DNA of 64,000 nucleotides from Streptomyces sp. NBC_00341. GTDB taxonomy: Bacteria; Actinomycetota; Actinomycetes; Streptomycetales; Streptomycetaceae. The stretch spans positions 2,976,001-3,040,000 of the forward strand of contig NZ_CP108002.1 in assembly GCF_041435055.1 (NCBI RefSeq), given 5' to 3'. Every line of letters starts with the position of its first letter. The stretch's first letter is position 1. Positions 50,740 through 60,619 of this stretch are shown piece after piece. The position numbers were made by a program, and so were the translations under genes. The notes under the pieces were generated by a model. That model ran no database searches. It was not told the DNA's origin and saw only the letters and a program-made list of their open reading frames with translations.

Positions 50740-50848
50740 ACCTCACGTTGACGTCAGGTTCAGGCTAGCAATACCTGCTCGGGAGGCGCATGGGTGTCGA
50801 CCTCGACGGGCGGCAGTCGCGGCTTGCACCTCACGTCAACGTCAGGTT
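50740..50848. promoter_or_regulatory. Two MerR operators
   Basis: ACCTCACGTTGACGTCAGG at 50740-50758 and ACCTCACGTCAACGTCAGG at 50828-50846, each followed by TT, are near-identical imperfect palindromes (CCT.ACGT.NN.ACGT.AGG). One faces the MerR gene and the other the oxidoreductase gene. Confidence 0.75.
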
Positions 50849-50909
50849 CTAGAGTGACGGGCGTCGGACGAACACGTCGTTCCGGCCCGTCGAAGTAAGG
50901 CAGACCATC

Positions 50910-51815
50910 ATGCGCGCAGCCCGGTTCCACGAATACGGCGAGGCGGAGAGCCTGGTGATCGAGCAGGTCCCCGATCCCCACCCCGGACCCGGTGAGATCC
51001 GTGTCCGGGTAGCGGCGGCCGGCGTCAATCCCATCGACTGGAAGCTGCGCGCCGGCGCCCTGCACCAGCTGATCCCCCTGGAGCTGCCCGCCGTTCCCGG
51101 ACGCGACGGCGCGGGTGTGGTCGACGAGATCGGCGACGGGGTGCGGGGGGTGAGCGTCGGCGACCGTGTCTTCGGGCTGGGCGGTGTCACCGGGGCGACC
51201 GCAGAGCTGTTCGTCCTCTCGGCCTGGGCGCACACCCCCGACGCGTGGAGCGACGAGCAGGCCGCCGGCGCCGGTCTCGCGTCAGTGACCGCGATGGGGG
51301 GACTGAACGCGCTCGGCTCCCTCGCAGGGCGCACCCTTCTCGTCGAGGGCGCCGCCGGAGGCGTGGGCAGTGCGGCAGTCGAGATCGCGGTGGCGCAAGG
51401 TGCCACGGTGATCGGGACGGCCAGTGAACGCAACCACGAGTTCCTCACCGCCCTCGGCGCCGTTCCCACCACCTACGGCCCCGGCCTCGCGCAGCGCCTC
51501 ACCGCCCTCGCCCCGCACGGCGTCGACATCGCGCTCGACACCGCGGCCTCCGGATCGCTGGACGACCTCGTCGCGATCACAGGTGACCCGACGCGCGTCG
51601 CGACGGTCGCCGACCACGCGCGCGGGCAGCGCCTGGGCACGCATGTGGTCAACGCGGAGAACGATTCCGCTCTCCTGTCCGCGGCGGCGGAACTGGGCGG
51701 GCAGGGCCGCTACACACCCCGTATCGAACAGGCCTACCCGCTGGAGCGGATCGCCGAAGCCCACGCGCACGCCGAGCGCGGACGCACCCGGGGAAAGATC
51801 GTGATCCGCGTCTGA
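50910..51815 (+). CDS. NADP-dependent oxidoreductase, quinone reductase family
   Basis: 301 residues of the zinc-free medium-chain dehydrogenase group. The N-terminal domain has VRVAAAGVNPIDWKLRAG and VPGRDGAGVVDEIGDGV; the Rossmann segment is VEGAAGGVGSAAVEIAVAQGATVIGTAS (residues 146-173). No zinc-binding Cys cluster. It reduces quinones or enals with NADPH in the cytoplasm. Divergent MerR gene with shared operators suggests induction by its substrate. Its 3' end is 20 bp from the convergent cebR gene. Confidence 0.9.
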   Translation: MRAARFHEYGEAESLVIEQVPDPHPGPGEIRVRVAAAGVNPIDWKLRAGALHQLIPLELPAVPGRDGAGVVDEIGDGVRGVSVGDRVFGLGGVTGATAELFVLSAWAHTPDAWSDEQAAGAGLASVTAMGGLNALGSLAGRTLLVEGAAGGVGSAAVEIAVAQGATVIGTASERNHEFLTALGAVPTTYGPGLAQRLTALAPHGVDIALDTAASGSLDDLVAITGDPTRVATVADHARGQRLGTHVVNAENDSALLSAAAELGGQGRYTPRIEQAYPLERIAEAHAHAERGRTRGKIVIRV

Positions 51816-51835
51816 ACAGGCCGGCCGGCCCCGCC

Positions 51836-52867
51836 TCACGACGAGTCGCGCACGACCAGTTCCGTCGGGAGCACGATCTGCGGCCGCTCGTCGCTCTCGC
51901 CCGCGATCAGGTCGAGGAGCACCCGGGTCATCGTGCGGCCCATCTCCTCGATCGGCTGCCGCACGCTGGTGAGGGCCGGGTCCATGTGGCGGGCCACGGC
52001 CGAGTCGTCGAAGCCGATGAGGGCCACGTCGCCCGGGATGCGCCGGCCGGCCTCGCGGAGCACCTGGCGGGCGCCCGCGGCCATCAGGTCGGAGGCGGCG
52101 AAGACCGCGTCCACGTCGGGGCGGCGGGCGAGCAGCTCGCGCATGGCGCGGACGCCGCCCTCCTCGGAGAAGTCGGCGGGGGCGATCAGCCGTTCGTCGG
52201 GTTCGAGGCCCGCGTCGGCCAGGGCCTTGCGGTAGCCGTCCAGGCGCCCCTGGGAGGCGTAGACGTCGAGTCGGCCGGTGATGGTGGCGATGGAGCGGCG
52301 GCCCCGGGAGACGAGGTGCTGGACGGCGCCCCGGGCGCCCTCGAAGTTGTCGGAGTCGACCGAGGGCAGCGGCTCCGCGGCGGACCTGCGGCCGTTCATC
52401 ACGGCGGGCATGCCGAGCTGCTCCAGCAGGTCGGGCAGCGGGTCGTCCGCGTGCACGGAGACCAGCAGCACGCCGTCCACGCGGTGGGCGGTGAGGTACT
52501 GGGCCAGCCTGCGGCGTTCGCGGTCGCCGCCGACCAGGGTGAGCAGCAGCTGCATCTCGGTGTCGGCCAGGGCCGCGCCGACCCCTCGGACGATGTCGGA
52601 GAAGTAGGGCTCCGCGAAGAAGCGGCTCTCCGACTCCGGCACCACGAGCGCGATGGCGTCCGTGCGGTTGCCGGCCAGGGCGCGGGCGGCGCGGTTGGGT
52701 ACGTAGCCCAGCTCGGCGACGGCCGCCTCCACCGCCTCCCTGGTGCGCGCGCTGACCCTCGGTGAGCCGTTGATGACGCGTGAGGCCGTGCCGCGGCCCA
52801 CGCCCGCCCGTGCCGCGACTTCCTCCAGCGTGGGCCGGCCCCCGCTCCGTACTCGCGCTGCCGTCAT
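51836..52867 (-). CDS. cebR: CebR-type LacI-family repressor
   Basis: 343 residues. LacI headpiece at about 12-60 (PTLEEVAARAGVGRGTASRVINGSPRVSARTREAV, read in two parts). Periplasmic-binding-like domain: IALVVPESESRFFAEPYF, LIGFDDSAVARHMDPALTSVRQP. Three TGGGAGCGCTCCCA-type operators lie before this gene, bglC and cebE, the site established for CebR. It represses cello-oligosaccharide uptake and is released by cellobiose or cellotriose. Here it lies at the bglC end of the cluster, in the same direction, 292 bp from bglC. Confidence 0.92.
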   Translation of the reverse strand: MTAARVRSGGRPTLEEVAARAGVGRGTASRVINGSPRVSARTREAVEAAVAELGYVPNRAARALAGNRTDAIALVVPESESRFFAEPYFSDIVRGVGAALADTEMQLLLTLVGGDRERRRLAQYLTAHRVDGVLLVSVHADDPLPDLLEQLGMPAVMNGRRSAAEPLPSVDSDNFEGARGAVQHLVSRGRRSIATITGRLDVYASQGRLDGYRKALADAGLEPDERLIAPADFSEEGGVRAMRELLARRPDVDAVFAASDLMAAGARQVLREAGRRIPGDVALIGFDDSAVARHMDPALTSVRQPIEEMGRTMTRVLLDLIAGESDERPQIVLPTELVVRDSS

Positions 52868-52979
52868 GGCTGCCTCCCGTTCGCGGTCAATTTCTCACAG
52901 TCGGATAACCAAACCAAGTCCTGGTGTTGGCTCTCTTGACACTCGACGGGACCGGTCGGCCGTTCCCCCGCCCCCTCCA

Positions 52980-52993
52980 TGGGAGCGCTCCCA
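52980..52993. promoter_or_regulatory. CebR operator before cebR
   Basis: TGGGAGCGCTCCCA, a perfect 14-bp palindrome, 113 bp before the cebR start; autoregulation is likely. Confidence 0.88.
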
Positions 52994-53159
52994 CCCTACG
53001 CGCGCGGTCAAGCGCCCGTGCGCGGCGGGGGTGCGGCCGCACCCGGCTGACCTCGGGACACGACTGAGACCCGGCACCGGGCCGGGTCTCAGAGGTGCTG
53101 TCCGCTCAGGCAGCGACGGTCAACGTCCTTGCGTGTGAGCGAGGTTGACCGTCAGGGCT

Positions 53160-54620
53160 TCAGGCGGGGCCGGTCTGCGGCAGGCCGTGGCGGCGGATGA
53201 CATCGGCGTACCAGTGGGCGCTCGCCTTGGGAATGCGGCGCTGGGAGGCGTAGTCGACGTACACCGCACCGAAGCGCTTCGAATAGCCGTACGCCCACTC
53301 GAAGTTGTCCATCAGCGACCACAGGAAGTAGCCCCGGACATCGGCGCCGTCGGCCACCGCGCGCTGCACGGCGTCGAGGTGACCGTGCAGGTACGCGATC
53401 CGCTCGGGGTCCTCCACCCGGCCCTCCGGCGAGACGTAGTCGTCGAAGGCGGCGCCGTTCTCGGTGACCATCAGGGGCAGCCCCGGGTGGTCCCGGGTGA
53501 CGTCCATGAGGAGGCTGTAGAGCCCGTTGGGGTCGATCGACCAGTTCATCGCGGTGCGCTCCTTCCCCTCGGCCAGGTGGAAGGCGACGTGCTCGGAGCC
53601 GGGCCACGGGGAGTGGTCGCTGGCGCCGTGACCGTCGTTGCGCGTGTCCCCTGCGCCCTCAGCGGGCGTGGAGACCAGCGTCGGCGTGTAGTAGTTGACG
53701 CCGAGCACGTCGACCGGACGGGAGATGGCGGCCAGGTCGCCGTCCTGGACCAGCTGCGACCAGTCCACCAGATGCCTGGTGTCCGCGATCAGGTCCTCCG
53801 GGTACTCGCCGCGCAGCATCGGACCGGTGAAGATCCGGTTGCCCACCGCGTCGATCCGGCGGGCGGCGTCGGCGTCGGCCGCGCTCGCGGTGAGCGGACG
53901 GACCTGGTGGAGGTTGAGGGTGACCGAGGTCTGCACGGCAGCGGGGAGTTGACCGCGCAGAACCTCGATCGCCCGGCCATGGGCGAGGTTGAGGTGATGG
54001 GCCGCCCGCAGGGCGGAGGCGGGCTCGGTGCGACCCGGCGCGTGCACACCGGAGCCGTATCCGAGGAAGGCCGAGCACCACGGCTCGTTGAAGGTGGTCC
54101 ACGTGCCCACGCGGTCGCCGAGGGCGCCCGCCATGATCGCGGCGTAGTCCGCGAACCGGTCCGCGGTCACCCGCTGGGGCCAGCCGCCGGCGTCCTCCAG
54201 CTCCTGGGGCAGGTCCCAGTGGTAGAGGGTGGCGACCGGGGTGATGCCGGCTTCGAGGAGCTCGTCGACGAGCTTGCGGTAGAAGTCGAGGCCGCGCTCG
54301 ACGGCGGGGCCGCGCCCGGTGGGCTGCACCCGGGACCAGGAGATGGAGAAGCGGTACGCCTTCAGCCCCAGCCGCTTCATCAGCGCCACGTCGTCGCGGT
54401 ACAGGTGGTAGTGGTCGGCGGCGATGTCTCCGGTGTCGCCGTTGCGGACCTTGCCCGGCGTGCGGCTGAAGGTGTCCCAGATGGAGGGGGTGCGGCCGTC
54501 CTCGGCCGCGGCGCCCTCGACCTGGTAGGCGGCGGTGGCCGCCCCCCAGACGAAGCCTGTCGGAAATCTCGTTGCCTCGGGCGCCTGCTTCGGGGCGATG
54601 TCGGGTCGTACAGCAGTCAT
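53160..54620 (-). CDS. bglC: Beta-glucosidase, GH1
   Basis: 486 residues from the ATG complementary to 54618-54620 ([33 protein letters not shown] spans the start of the barrel). A longer frame to 54986 is not used, because it runs into cebG. GH1 motifs: acid/base Glu in [13 protein letters not shown] and nucleophile Glu in VTENGAAF; C-terminal [21 protein letters not shown]. No signal peptide: it hydrolyses imported cellobiose and cellotriose in the cytoplasm. A CebR operator overlaps the leader just 2 bp before the start. Reads with cebEFG. Confidence 0.94.
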   Translation of the reverse strand: MTAVRPDIAPKQAPEATRFPTGFVWGAATAAYQVEGAAAEDGRTPSIWDTFSRTPGKVRNGDTGDIAADHYHLYRDDVALMKRLGLKAYRFSISWSRVQPTGRGPAVERGLDFYRKLVDELLEAGITPVATLYHWDLPQELEDAGGWPQRVTADRFADYAAIMAGALGDRVGTWTTFNEPWCSAFLGYGSGVHAPGRTEPASALRAAHHLNLAHGRAIEVLRGQLPAAVQTSVTLNLHQVRPLTASAADADAARRIDAVGNRIFTGPMLRGEYPEDLIADTRHLVDWSQLVQDGDLAAISRPVDVLGVNYYTPTLVSTPAEGAGDTRNDGHGASDHSPWPGSEHVAFHLAEGKERTAMNWSIDPNGLYSLLMDVTRDHPGLPLMVTENGAAFDDYVSPEGRVEDPERIAYLHGHLDAVQRAVADGADVRGYFLWSLMDNFEWAYGYSKRFGAVYVDYASQRRIPKASAHWYADVIRRHGLPQTGPA

Positions 54621-54621
54621 G

Positions 54622-54635
54622 CGGGAGCGCTCCCA
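54622..54635. promoter_or_regulatory. CebR operator before bglC
   Basis: CGGGAGCGCTCCCA matches the CebR palindrome at 13 of 14 bases and touches the bglC start region, so repressor could block both promoter clearance and translation start. Confidence 0.85.
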
Positions 54636-54679
54636 GGAGTGGACGGACAGGGGCGGGAAGGAGGTGGTGCTCCGGAACC

Positions 54680-54711
54680 CGTACGGCCCGCGGTCAGGTA
54701 CGGGCCGTACG
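54680..54711 (-). terminator. Hairpin between cebG and bglC
   Basis: CGTACGGCCCG (54680-54690) and its perfect complement (54701-54711) with a 10-base loop, in the 155-bp gap after cebG. It could terminate or process the cebEFG transcript so that bglC relies on its own promoter. Confidence 0.6.
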
Positions 54712-54770
54712 GGACTTCCGGCAGTGGTCGTCGGTCGGGCAGGGGACTTCCGGCGGTGGTCGTCGGCGGG
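54711..54770. repeat. 32-bp tandem duplication in the cebG-bglC gap
   Basis: GGGACTTCCGGC(A/G)GTGGTCGTCGG occurs at 54711 and 54743 with a 32-bp period. Confidence 0.6.
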
Positions 54771-54775
54771 AGGTG

Positions 54776-55696
54776 TCAGCCCTTGACGGCGCCGGACATG
54801 ATCCCGCCGACGATCCGCTTGCCGAAGACCACGAACACCACGAGCAGTGGCAGCGTGCTGATCAGCGCGCCGGCCATCACGATGCTCTGGTCGGGGGTGT
54901 AGGAGGCGCTCAGCTGGCCGAGGGCCACCTGGAGCGTGGGGTTCTGCTGGTTCAGTGCGAGGTAGGGCCAGAAGAAGTCGTTCCACGCCTGGACGAAGGT
55001 GAGCATGCCGAGCACCATCATCGCCGGGCGGGCCACCGGCAGCACGATGCTCAGCACGATACGGAAGTTGTTCGCCCCGTCGATCTTGGCGGCCTCGATC
55101 AGCTCGTACGGGAGCGCCTCCAGCAGGTACTGCCGCATGAAGAACACACCGAACGCGCTGACCAGGGTCGGGAAGATCACCGACTCCAGGTTCCCGCCCC
55201 AGCCGAGGTCGGCCATCATCATGAACAGCGGGACGACGCTGAGCTGCGGCGGGATCGTCAGGGTCAGGATGACACCGGTCATCAGGGCGCCACGGCCCCG
55301 GAACCGCATCTTGGCGAAGGCGTACCCGGCCAGGGTGCAGAAGAAGAGCGTCGCCACCGTGATGCAGCCGGAGACGATGACGCTGTTGACGATCGCCTTG
55401 CCCAGATGGGCCTGGGTCCAGGCGGCGTCGAGGTTGTGCATCAGCCGGCCACCCGGCAGGAACGGCGGTGTGGAGGCCAGTACTTCGTCCTGGGTGTGGG
55501 ACGCGGCCACCAGGGTCCAGTACAGCGGCAGCAGCGATCCGATGCCGACGACGGCCAGCGCGATGTAGGCGAACGGACCGCCGTTCAGCTGCTTGCCCGC
55601 GCCGGGCCTGAAGCGGCTCGCGCGCTTCGGCGCGCGGTGCACGGTTGGTGCCGGGAGGGCGGTCTCCGGAACGTGGGTGTGGCTGGTGATGGTCAT
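54776..55696 (-). CDS. cebG: CebG, cello-oligosaccharide ABC transporter permease
   Basis: 306 residues with six membrane helices after a 40-residue N-terminal extension. The permease EAA loop reads [34 protein letters not shown]. The protein begins [17 protein letters not shown]. It pairs with CebF to pass cellobiose and cellotriose; the ATPase is supplied elsewhere (MsiK in streptomycetes) and is not encoded here. It lies 15 bp behind cebF. Confidence 0.93.
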   Translation of the reverse strand: MTITSHTHVPETALPAPTVHRAPKRASRFRPGAGKQLNGGPFAYIALAVVGIGSLLPLYWTLVAASHTQDEVLASTPPFLPGGRLMHNLDAAWTQAHLGKAIVNSVIVSGCITVATLFFCTLAGYAFAKMRFRGRGALMTGVILTLTIPPQLSVVPLFMMMADLGWGGNLESVIFPTLVSAFGVFFMRQYLLEALPYELIEAAKIDGANNFRIVLSIVLPVARPAMMVLGMLTFVQAWNDFFWPYLALNQQNPTLQVALGQLSASYTPDQSIVMAGALISTLPLLVVFVVFGKRIVGGIMSGAVKG

Positions 55697-55711
55697 GGAT
55701 ATCGCTCCCGG

Positions 55712-56710
55712 TCAGACCGCGGATTTGCGTACGAAGCGGCCGAACAGCCAGTTGATCCCGGCGATGATCAGCAGGAGGGCGAGCATCGCCCAGGCGACCG
55801 CGGCGGCCGGACCGAGATGCCCGAGGTGCCAGCCGTAGTTGTAGAGGTAGACGCTGAGGGTCTCGTACTGATTCTCGGTTCCGCCGGTCGCGCCGATGGC
55901 GCCGCCCTCCAGCAGCAGGGGTTCACCGAAGAGCTGCATGGCACCGATGGTCGAGATGACGATCGTGAACAGGATCGTGGGCCGCAGCGAGGGGATGGTC
56001 ACCTTGCGGAACTGCTGCCAGCGCGAGGCGCCGTCGAGCGAGGCGGCCTCGTACAGATCGGACGGCACGGCCTGCATCGCCGCCAGGTAGATCAGGGTGT
56101 TGTAGCCGGTCCAGCGCCAGATCACGATGACCGAGATGGCGATCTTCGACGTCCATTCGCCGTTCGCCCAGTTCGTGTGACCGAGACCGACGAAGTGCAG
56201 CACCCAGTTCAGCAGTCCGCCGTCGGCCCGGAAGACCAGGGCGAAGACGAGGGCCGCGGAGGCCACAGAGGTGGCGTACGGGGTGAGGATGATCGTCCGC
56301 CAGAAGGTGCTGGCGCGGAGTTTGTAGTTCAGCAGGTGGGCCAGGCCGAGCGCGACGAGCAGCTGCGGGACCGTCGACATGACACCGATCAGGAAGGTGT
56401 TGGTGACGGCCGTCCAGAACTCCGCGTCGTGCAGGATCCTGTCGAAGTTCGCCCAGCCGACCCACTCCATCTGGTCCAGGCCGGTCATCTCCACCCGGTG
56501 CAGGGCGATCCAGCCGGTGTAGACCAGCGGATAGAGCCCGAAGGCGGCGAAGACGAGGAAGAACGGGGCTATGTAGGCGTACGGCGACGCCTTGTCGTCG
56601 AAGCGCCAGAGCCGGCTCCGCCACATCTGCCGGCGGGCGTTCACCGGTTTCTGCTGCGAGCCGCGGGGCGGCGGTGCGTATGCGTCCCGGGTGGGAGTCG
56701 AGGTGGCCAC
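55712..56710 (-). CDS. cebF: CebF, cello-oligosaccharide ABC transporter permease
   Basis: 332 residues from the GTG complementary to 56708-56710 ([14 protein letters not shown]) with GGAAGGAC ahead; a longer frame to 56857 would start inside the intergenic hairpin. Six membrane helices; EAA loop [31 protein letters not shown]. Part of the cello-oligosaccharide importer with CebG and the lipoprotein CebE. The 188-bp gap to cebE holds a very stable hairpin. Confidence 0.92.
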   Translation of the reverse strand: MATSTPTRDAYAPPPRGSQQKPVNARRQMWRSRLWRFDDKASPYAYIAPFFLVFAAFGLYPLVYTGWIALHRVEMTGLDQMEWVGWANFDRILHDAEFWTAVTNTFLIGVMSTVPQLLVALGLAHLLNYKLRASTFWRTIILTPYATSVASAALVFALVFRADGGLLNWVLHFVGLGHTNWANGEWTSKIAISVIVIWRWTGYNTLIYLAAMQAVPSDLYEAASLDGASRWQQFRKVTIPSLRPTILFTIVISTIGAMQLFGEPLLLEGGAIGATGGTENQYETLSVYLYNYGWHLGHLGPAAAVAWAMLALLLIIAGINWLFGRFVRKSAV

Positions 56711-56766
56711 GGGCGGGAGTCCTTCCCTGGATTGCTTGGTTACCCGGGTACGGGCGGCGGCGTCCG

Positions 56767-56823
56767 CGGTGGGCTTCCGTGGGGCGGCCGGGAGGTACCC
56801 GGCCGCCCCGCGGGAGCCCACCG
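56767..56823 (-). terminator. 26-bp stem hairpin between cebE and cebF
   Basis: 56767-56792 and 56798-56823 are complementary at 24 of 26 positions around a 5-base loop (AGGTA). It lies just after cebE in the operon direction, where such hairpins stabilise or partly terminate the transcript and so favour the binding protein over the permeases. Confidence 0.8.
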
Positions 56824-56898
56824 GGAGACGGGCCGCCCCGGCGCGGGATGGGGACACGCAGGCGCGGGCGGCCCTGGGGCCGCCCGCCGCTGCGACCG

Positions 56899-58224
56899 TC
56901 AGCCGATCACCTTGTCGATCTTGTCGACCGCTGTGTCCCAGGCCTTGTCGGGGCTGGTTCCGCGCTGCTCCATGTTGTTGATCTGGGTGGAGATGGCGTC
57001 CTTGATGTCGGCGTCCTTCGGACCGAGAACGGTCTCGGGGATGGACTTGGCCTCGTCGGCGTAGATCTCACCGATCGGCGCGTCGTTGAAGTACGGGAGC
57101 TTGCCGGTCTTCACGTCGGCCAGGTCGTACGCGCCCTTGTTGGACGGGAAGAGACCGGTCGCCTTGAAGACGGCGGCCTGCTGCTCGGGGGCGGTCAGCC
57201 ACTTGACGAGCTCGCCGGCCTCCTTGACGTGCTTGCCCGCCGTCGGGACGCCGAGGAAGGAGCCGCCCCAGTTGGACGCGGTCTCACCGGGGGCGGTGGT
57301 GATGTCCCACTTGCCCTTGTTGCCCTCACCGGCGGCGTCCGAGATCTGGGCGGCCATCCAGGCGGGGCAGACCACGGTGGCCATGGTGCTCTTGCGCAGA
57401 GCGGCCTTCCACGGGTCGCCGAACTGGGCGAGGCCCTGGGTCAGCTTCTTGTCGGCGGCCTCCGCGGCGAGGTCCCAGCCCTGCTTGACGCCGGGGCTGT
57501 CCTTGTAGATCGGCTTGCCGGACTCGTCGTAGTACTGCTTCGGGTTCGAGCTGACCACGGCGTTGAACATCGCGCTCGCGGAGTCCATGAAGTAGGTCTT
57601 CGCCGGGGCGTTCTTCTGGTACTCCTCACCGAGCTTGAGGTAGTCCTCCCAGCCACCGGCGAACTTGGCGGCGACCGCCTTGCGGTCGGTCGGCAGGCCG
57701 GCCTTCTTGAACAGCTCGGTGTTGTAGCAGAGCGACATCGGGCCGATGTCGGTGCCCGCGCCGATCACCTTGCCGTCCTTGGTGGTGGCCTGCTTCTCCT
57801 TCCAGGACACCCAGTCGTCGACGTCGATCACCTTGCTGAGGTCGGCGAACTGGTCCGCCTTGGTGTCGACGACCTCCTTGATGCGGCCGACCTCGACACC
57901 CTGGACATCGGCCAGTCCACTGCCGGACGTCAGCTGCTGGAGCAGCTTGGGGTAGTAGTTCTTCTCTTCGGCGGTGGTGTCTTCCTTCACCGTGATGTTC
58001 GGGTGCAGCTCGTGGTACTTGGCGAAGAGGCCGGCTTCCTTGTAGCCGAACTGCCCGTAGTCGGCGACGGTCAGCGTGATCTTCCCGTTCGCATCGGAGC
58101 TCGTGTCCGATGAGTCCGAGTCGCTGCTGCAGCCGGTCAGCAACAGGGCCGAGGCTGTCAGGCCCGTGGTGACCAGAACCGCGGCTCTGCGGCTTCGGCC
58201 GGCGACGGTGCGGGTGATACGCAT
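56899..58224 (-). CDS. cebE: CebE, cello-oligosaccharide-binding lipoprotein
   Basis: 441 residues from the ATG complementary to 58222-58224 (MRITRTVAGRSRRAAVLVTTG), AAGGAG ahead. Lipobox LLLTGCSSDS at about residues 26-35 gives a lipid-anchored extracellular protein. Family 1 solute-binding fold (LTVADYGQFGYKEAG, VVCPAWMAAQISDAAG). It captures cellobiose and cellotriose and, in plant pathogens, starts thaxtomin induction. First gene of the operon, with a CebR operator 134 bp upstream. Confidence 0.94.
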   Translation of the reverse strand: MRITRTVAGRSRRAAVLVTTGLTASALLLTGCSSDSDSSDTSSDANGKITLTVADYGQFGYKEAGLFAKYHELHPNITVKEDTTAEEKNYYPKLLQQLTSGSGLADVQGVEVGRIKEVVDTKADQFADLSKVIDVDDWVSWKEKQATTKDGKVIGAGTDIGPMSLCYNTELFKKAGLPTDRKAVAAKFAGGWEDYLKLGEEYQKNAPAKTYFMDSASAMFNAVVSSNPKQYYDESGKPIYKDSPGVKQGWDLAAEAADKKLTQGLAQFGDPWKAALRKSTMATVVCPAWMAAQISDAAGEGNKGKWDITTAPGETASNWGGSFLGVPTAGKHVKEAGELVKWLTAPEQQAAVFKATGLFPSNKGAYDLADVKTGKLPYFNDAPIGEIYADEAKSIPETVLGPKDADIKDAISTQINNMEQRGTSPDKAWDTAVDKIDKVIG

Positions 58225-58885
58225 TCCACTACTCCTTGTTCCAGGGTGGGACTGGCGTTCTGACTGCGTGGCGTTCCGCGCCGGTGGGTGCGGGTGCCAG
58301 GTGTTCAGGGGGGAGGACACGGGCAGTGCCGTTCGCGCGAGAAATCCTCTTGCGATGTGGGAGCGCTCCCATGCGTCGATGTCGGAAGGTTCCTGCCTGG
58401 GAGGGGTGGGTGTCAAGAGTTGAAGACGCTTCCGTTGCGCGAGCGTGTCCTGCAAGTCACGAGACCGTGTCCGGCCAGGGGCTTGCCAAAGCACCCGCAC
58501 GAGGAAACCGGAACGCTCGCCTCCCGAATACCCGCAGGTGAGAGGGGTGTTGGGGGTGGATCAGCGGAGCGGGGGCGCGGAGCCGAGCCGATCGGCCAGG
58601 ATTTCCGGAGCCACCCGGAAACCGCCACCCCTCCCCCCGGGCGGACCACCGGGGCCCGACGGAAGGTGAACGGGACACCGCCTCGCGGGGGCGGCCCGGA
58701 CCACCTCCGCGTTCTTTCCCCGAATCCGGCCGGCGGCACACCGGGGCGTACGGCCAACTGCCGGGCGGCTACTGGGTGGCCGACATACGGACAACTGGCT
58801 GGAAATGCCTTGCACCTCACGCCCTGTTAAATTCACCGCTATGTACCTATTGACCCTTTATATTCGCTCGGGTGGGTGAGGCTGG
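58225..58885. other. 661-bp region between cebE and the first aspT-like gene
   Basis: The two genes point away from each other. The cebE side holds the CebR operator at 58358-58371. The aspT side becomes AT-rich at 58826-58865, fitting a promoter. Frames of 80-180 codons here lack ribosome-binding sites and coding bias, so I see no gene. Confidence 0.6.
58358..58371. promoter_or_regulatory. CebR operator before cebE
   Basis: TGGGAGCGCTCCCA, perfect 14-bp palindrome, identical to the site before cebR. Confidence 0.9.
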
Positions 58886-60562
58886 ATGGGAGTCATCCGA
58901 GACCATCCCGAGCTCGCGCTCTTTCTCTGCCTGTCCCTCGGCTACCTGGTCGGCAAGATCCGCGTCGGCCCGATCACCCTCGGCGGCATCTGCGGGACAC
59001 TGATCGTCGCGCTGCTGATCGGCACCCGGCACGTCAGCGTCAACGACGACGTCAAGACCGTCTTCTTCGCGCTGTTCATCTTCTCGCTGGGCTACCTGGC
59101 CGGGCCGCAGTTCTTCGCCAACCTCAACCGCAGCAGCCTGCGCTTCTTCGCCCTCTGCCTGATCGAGCTGGTCTGCGTGCTCGGCATCGCCTTCGGCATC
59201 GCCAAGGCGTTCGACCTCGACGTGGGCACCGCCTCGGGCATCCTGGCGGGCGCGGCGACCGAGTCCGCGGTCGTCGGCACCGCCACCGAGGCCATCGGCA
59301 AGCTCGATGACCTGAGCCAGAGCCAGATCACCCAGTACCAGGGGCACGTCGCCACCGCGTACACCGTCTGCTACCTCTTCGGCCTGATCACCATCGTGCT
59401 GTTCACCAGCCAGATCATGCCGATGCTGCTGCGCATCAACCTCGCCGACGCCTCGCGCGAGCTGTGGGAGAAGATGCGCGGCGGGGCCGCCGGCCTGGAG
59501 GAGGACGAGCGGGAGGCGCTGCCGAGGACCGTCGGCCGCACCTTCCTGGTGACGCACGCGGACGGCCGCCGGATCGGCGATCTGGAGGCCGGCCTCAAGA
59601 ACGCCGTCACCGTCGAGGGCGTCAAGCGCGGCAGCAAGGTGCTCGACCCCTCCCCCGATCTGGAACTGACCCTGAGCGACCTGGTCCAGGTCGTCGGACG
59701 GCGCTCCGCCATCATCACGGCCGGCCGGGAGATCGGCCCCGAGACACCGGCGGTACCCGGGCTCGACACCCCCCTGGCCACCACCCAGGTCGCGGTGACC
59801 GAGAAGGCCACCGCGGGCTCGACCATCGCCCACCTGGAGCAGACCCATCCCGAGTTCCGCAAGGACGGGGTGTACATCACCGATGTGCTGCGCAACGACC
59901 AGCATCTGCCCGCCTCGGCCGAGACCACGGTCCAGCGCGGTGACGTACTGACGCTGGTCGGTGCCCGTGCCGGGCTCAACCGGCTCGTCGCGAAGATCGG
60001 TGCCGTCGTCAAGAACGACACGACCGACTACATCTATCTCGGCCTCGGCATCGTGGCGGGCTCGCTGCTCGGCCAGATCGTCGTACGGATCGGTGACATC
60101 CCGCTGTCGCTCGGCACCGGCGGCGGCTGCCTGATCACCGGGCTGCTCTTCGGCTGGTTCCGCTCCCGCAAGCAGACCTTCGGGGCCTTCCCGCCGCAGG
60201 CAGCGAACACCCTGAAGGACCTGGGCCTGGCCGTCTTCATCGCCTGCACCGGGCTGACCGCCGGACCGCAGGCCTGGCCGCTGCTGAAGGAGTACGGCGC
60301 GCTGCTGCCGTTCGCCGGCATCGCCATGGTGCTGATCCCCGCGTCCATCTCACTGATCGTCGGGCTGAAGCTCCTGCGGATCGAGAAACCCCTGTTGATC
60401 GGGGCCATCGCGGGACAGCAGTGCTCGACCCCGGCGATCACCTCCATCACCCAGGTCGCACAGAGCTCCGTACCGCTGCTCGGCTACACGATCACGTACG
60501 CGCTCTCGAACTTCCTGCTGCCACTCACCGGACCGATCCTCGTCGGGGTCCTGGGGTCCTAG
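58886..60562 (+). CDS. AspT-type aspartate:alanine exchanger family protein, first copy
   Basis: 558 residues, ATG 58886. Five N-terminal helices (residues 8-180), a cytoplasmic region at about 195-375 with two RCK_C/TrkA-C-like parts (RGSKVLDPSPDLELTLSDLVQVVG; TVQRGDVLTLVG), then five to six C-terminal helices. This is the layout of the AAE family. Gly-rich helix GILAGAATESAVVGTATEAIG and its C-terminal counterpart GAIAGQQCSTPAITSITQ are inverted-repeat halves. Likely an electrogenic aspartate/alanine exchanger working with the decarboxylase at 62424. The second copy follows after 57 bp. Confidence 0.85.
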   Translation: MGVIRDHPELALFLCLSLGYLVGKIRVGPITLGGICGTLIVALLIGTRHVSVNDDVKTVFFALFIFSLGYLAGPQFFANLNRSSLRFFALCLIELVCVLGIAFGIAKAFDLDVGTASGILAGAATESAVVGTATEAIGKLDDLSQSQITQYQGHVATAYTVCYLFGLITIVLFTSQIMPMLLRINLADASRELWEKMRGGAAGLEEDEREALPRTVGRTFLVTHADGRRIGDLEAGLKNAVTVEGVKRGSKVLDPSPDLELTLSDLVQVVGRRSAIITAGREIGPETPAVPGLDTPLATTQVAVTEKATAGSTIAHLEQTHPEFRKDGVYITDVLRNDQHLPASAETTVQRGDVLTLVGARAGLNRLVAKIGAVVKNDTTDYIYLGLGIVAGSLLGQIVVRIGDIPLSLGTGGGCLITGLLFGWFRSRKQTFGAFPPQAANTLKDLGLAVFIACTGLTAGPQAWPLLKEYGALLPFAGIAMVLIPASISLIVGLKLLRIEKPLLIGAIAGQQCSTPAITSITQVAQSSVPLLGYTITYALSNFLLPLTGPILVGVLGS

Positions 60563-60619
60563 GGCCTCTCGTTTGGACCATGCCGGGCTCGCCCGAACGA
60601 AAGACCCCAGGGGGCCTGA

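Noticed and set aside
54621..54986. Extended N-terminus of BglC (frame open to 54986)
   Set aside because: It would run through the CebR operator, the intergenic hairpin and part of cebG; homology starts at the ATG at 54620.
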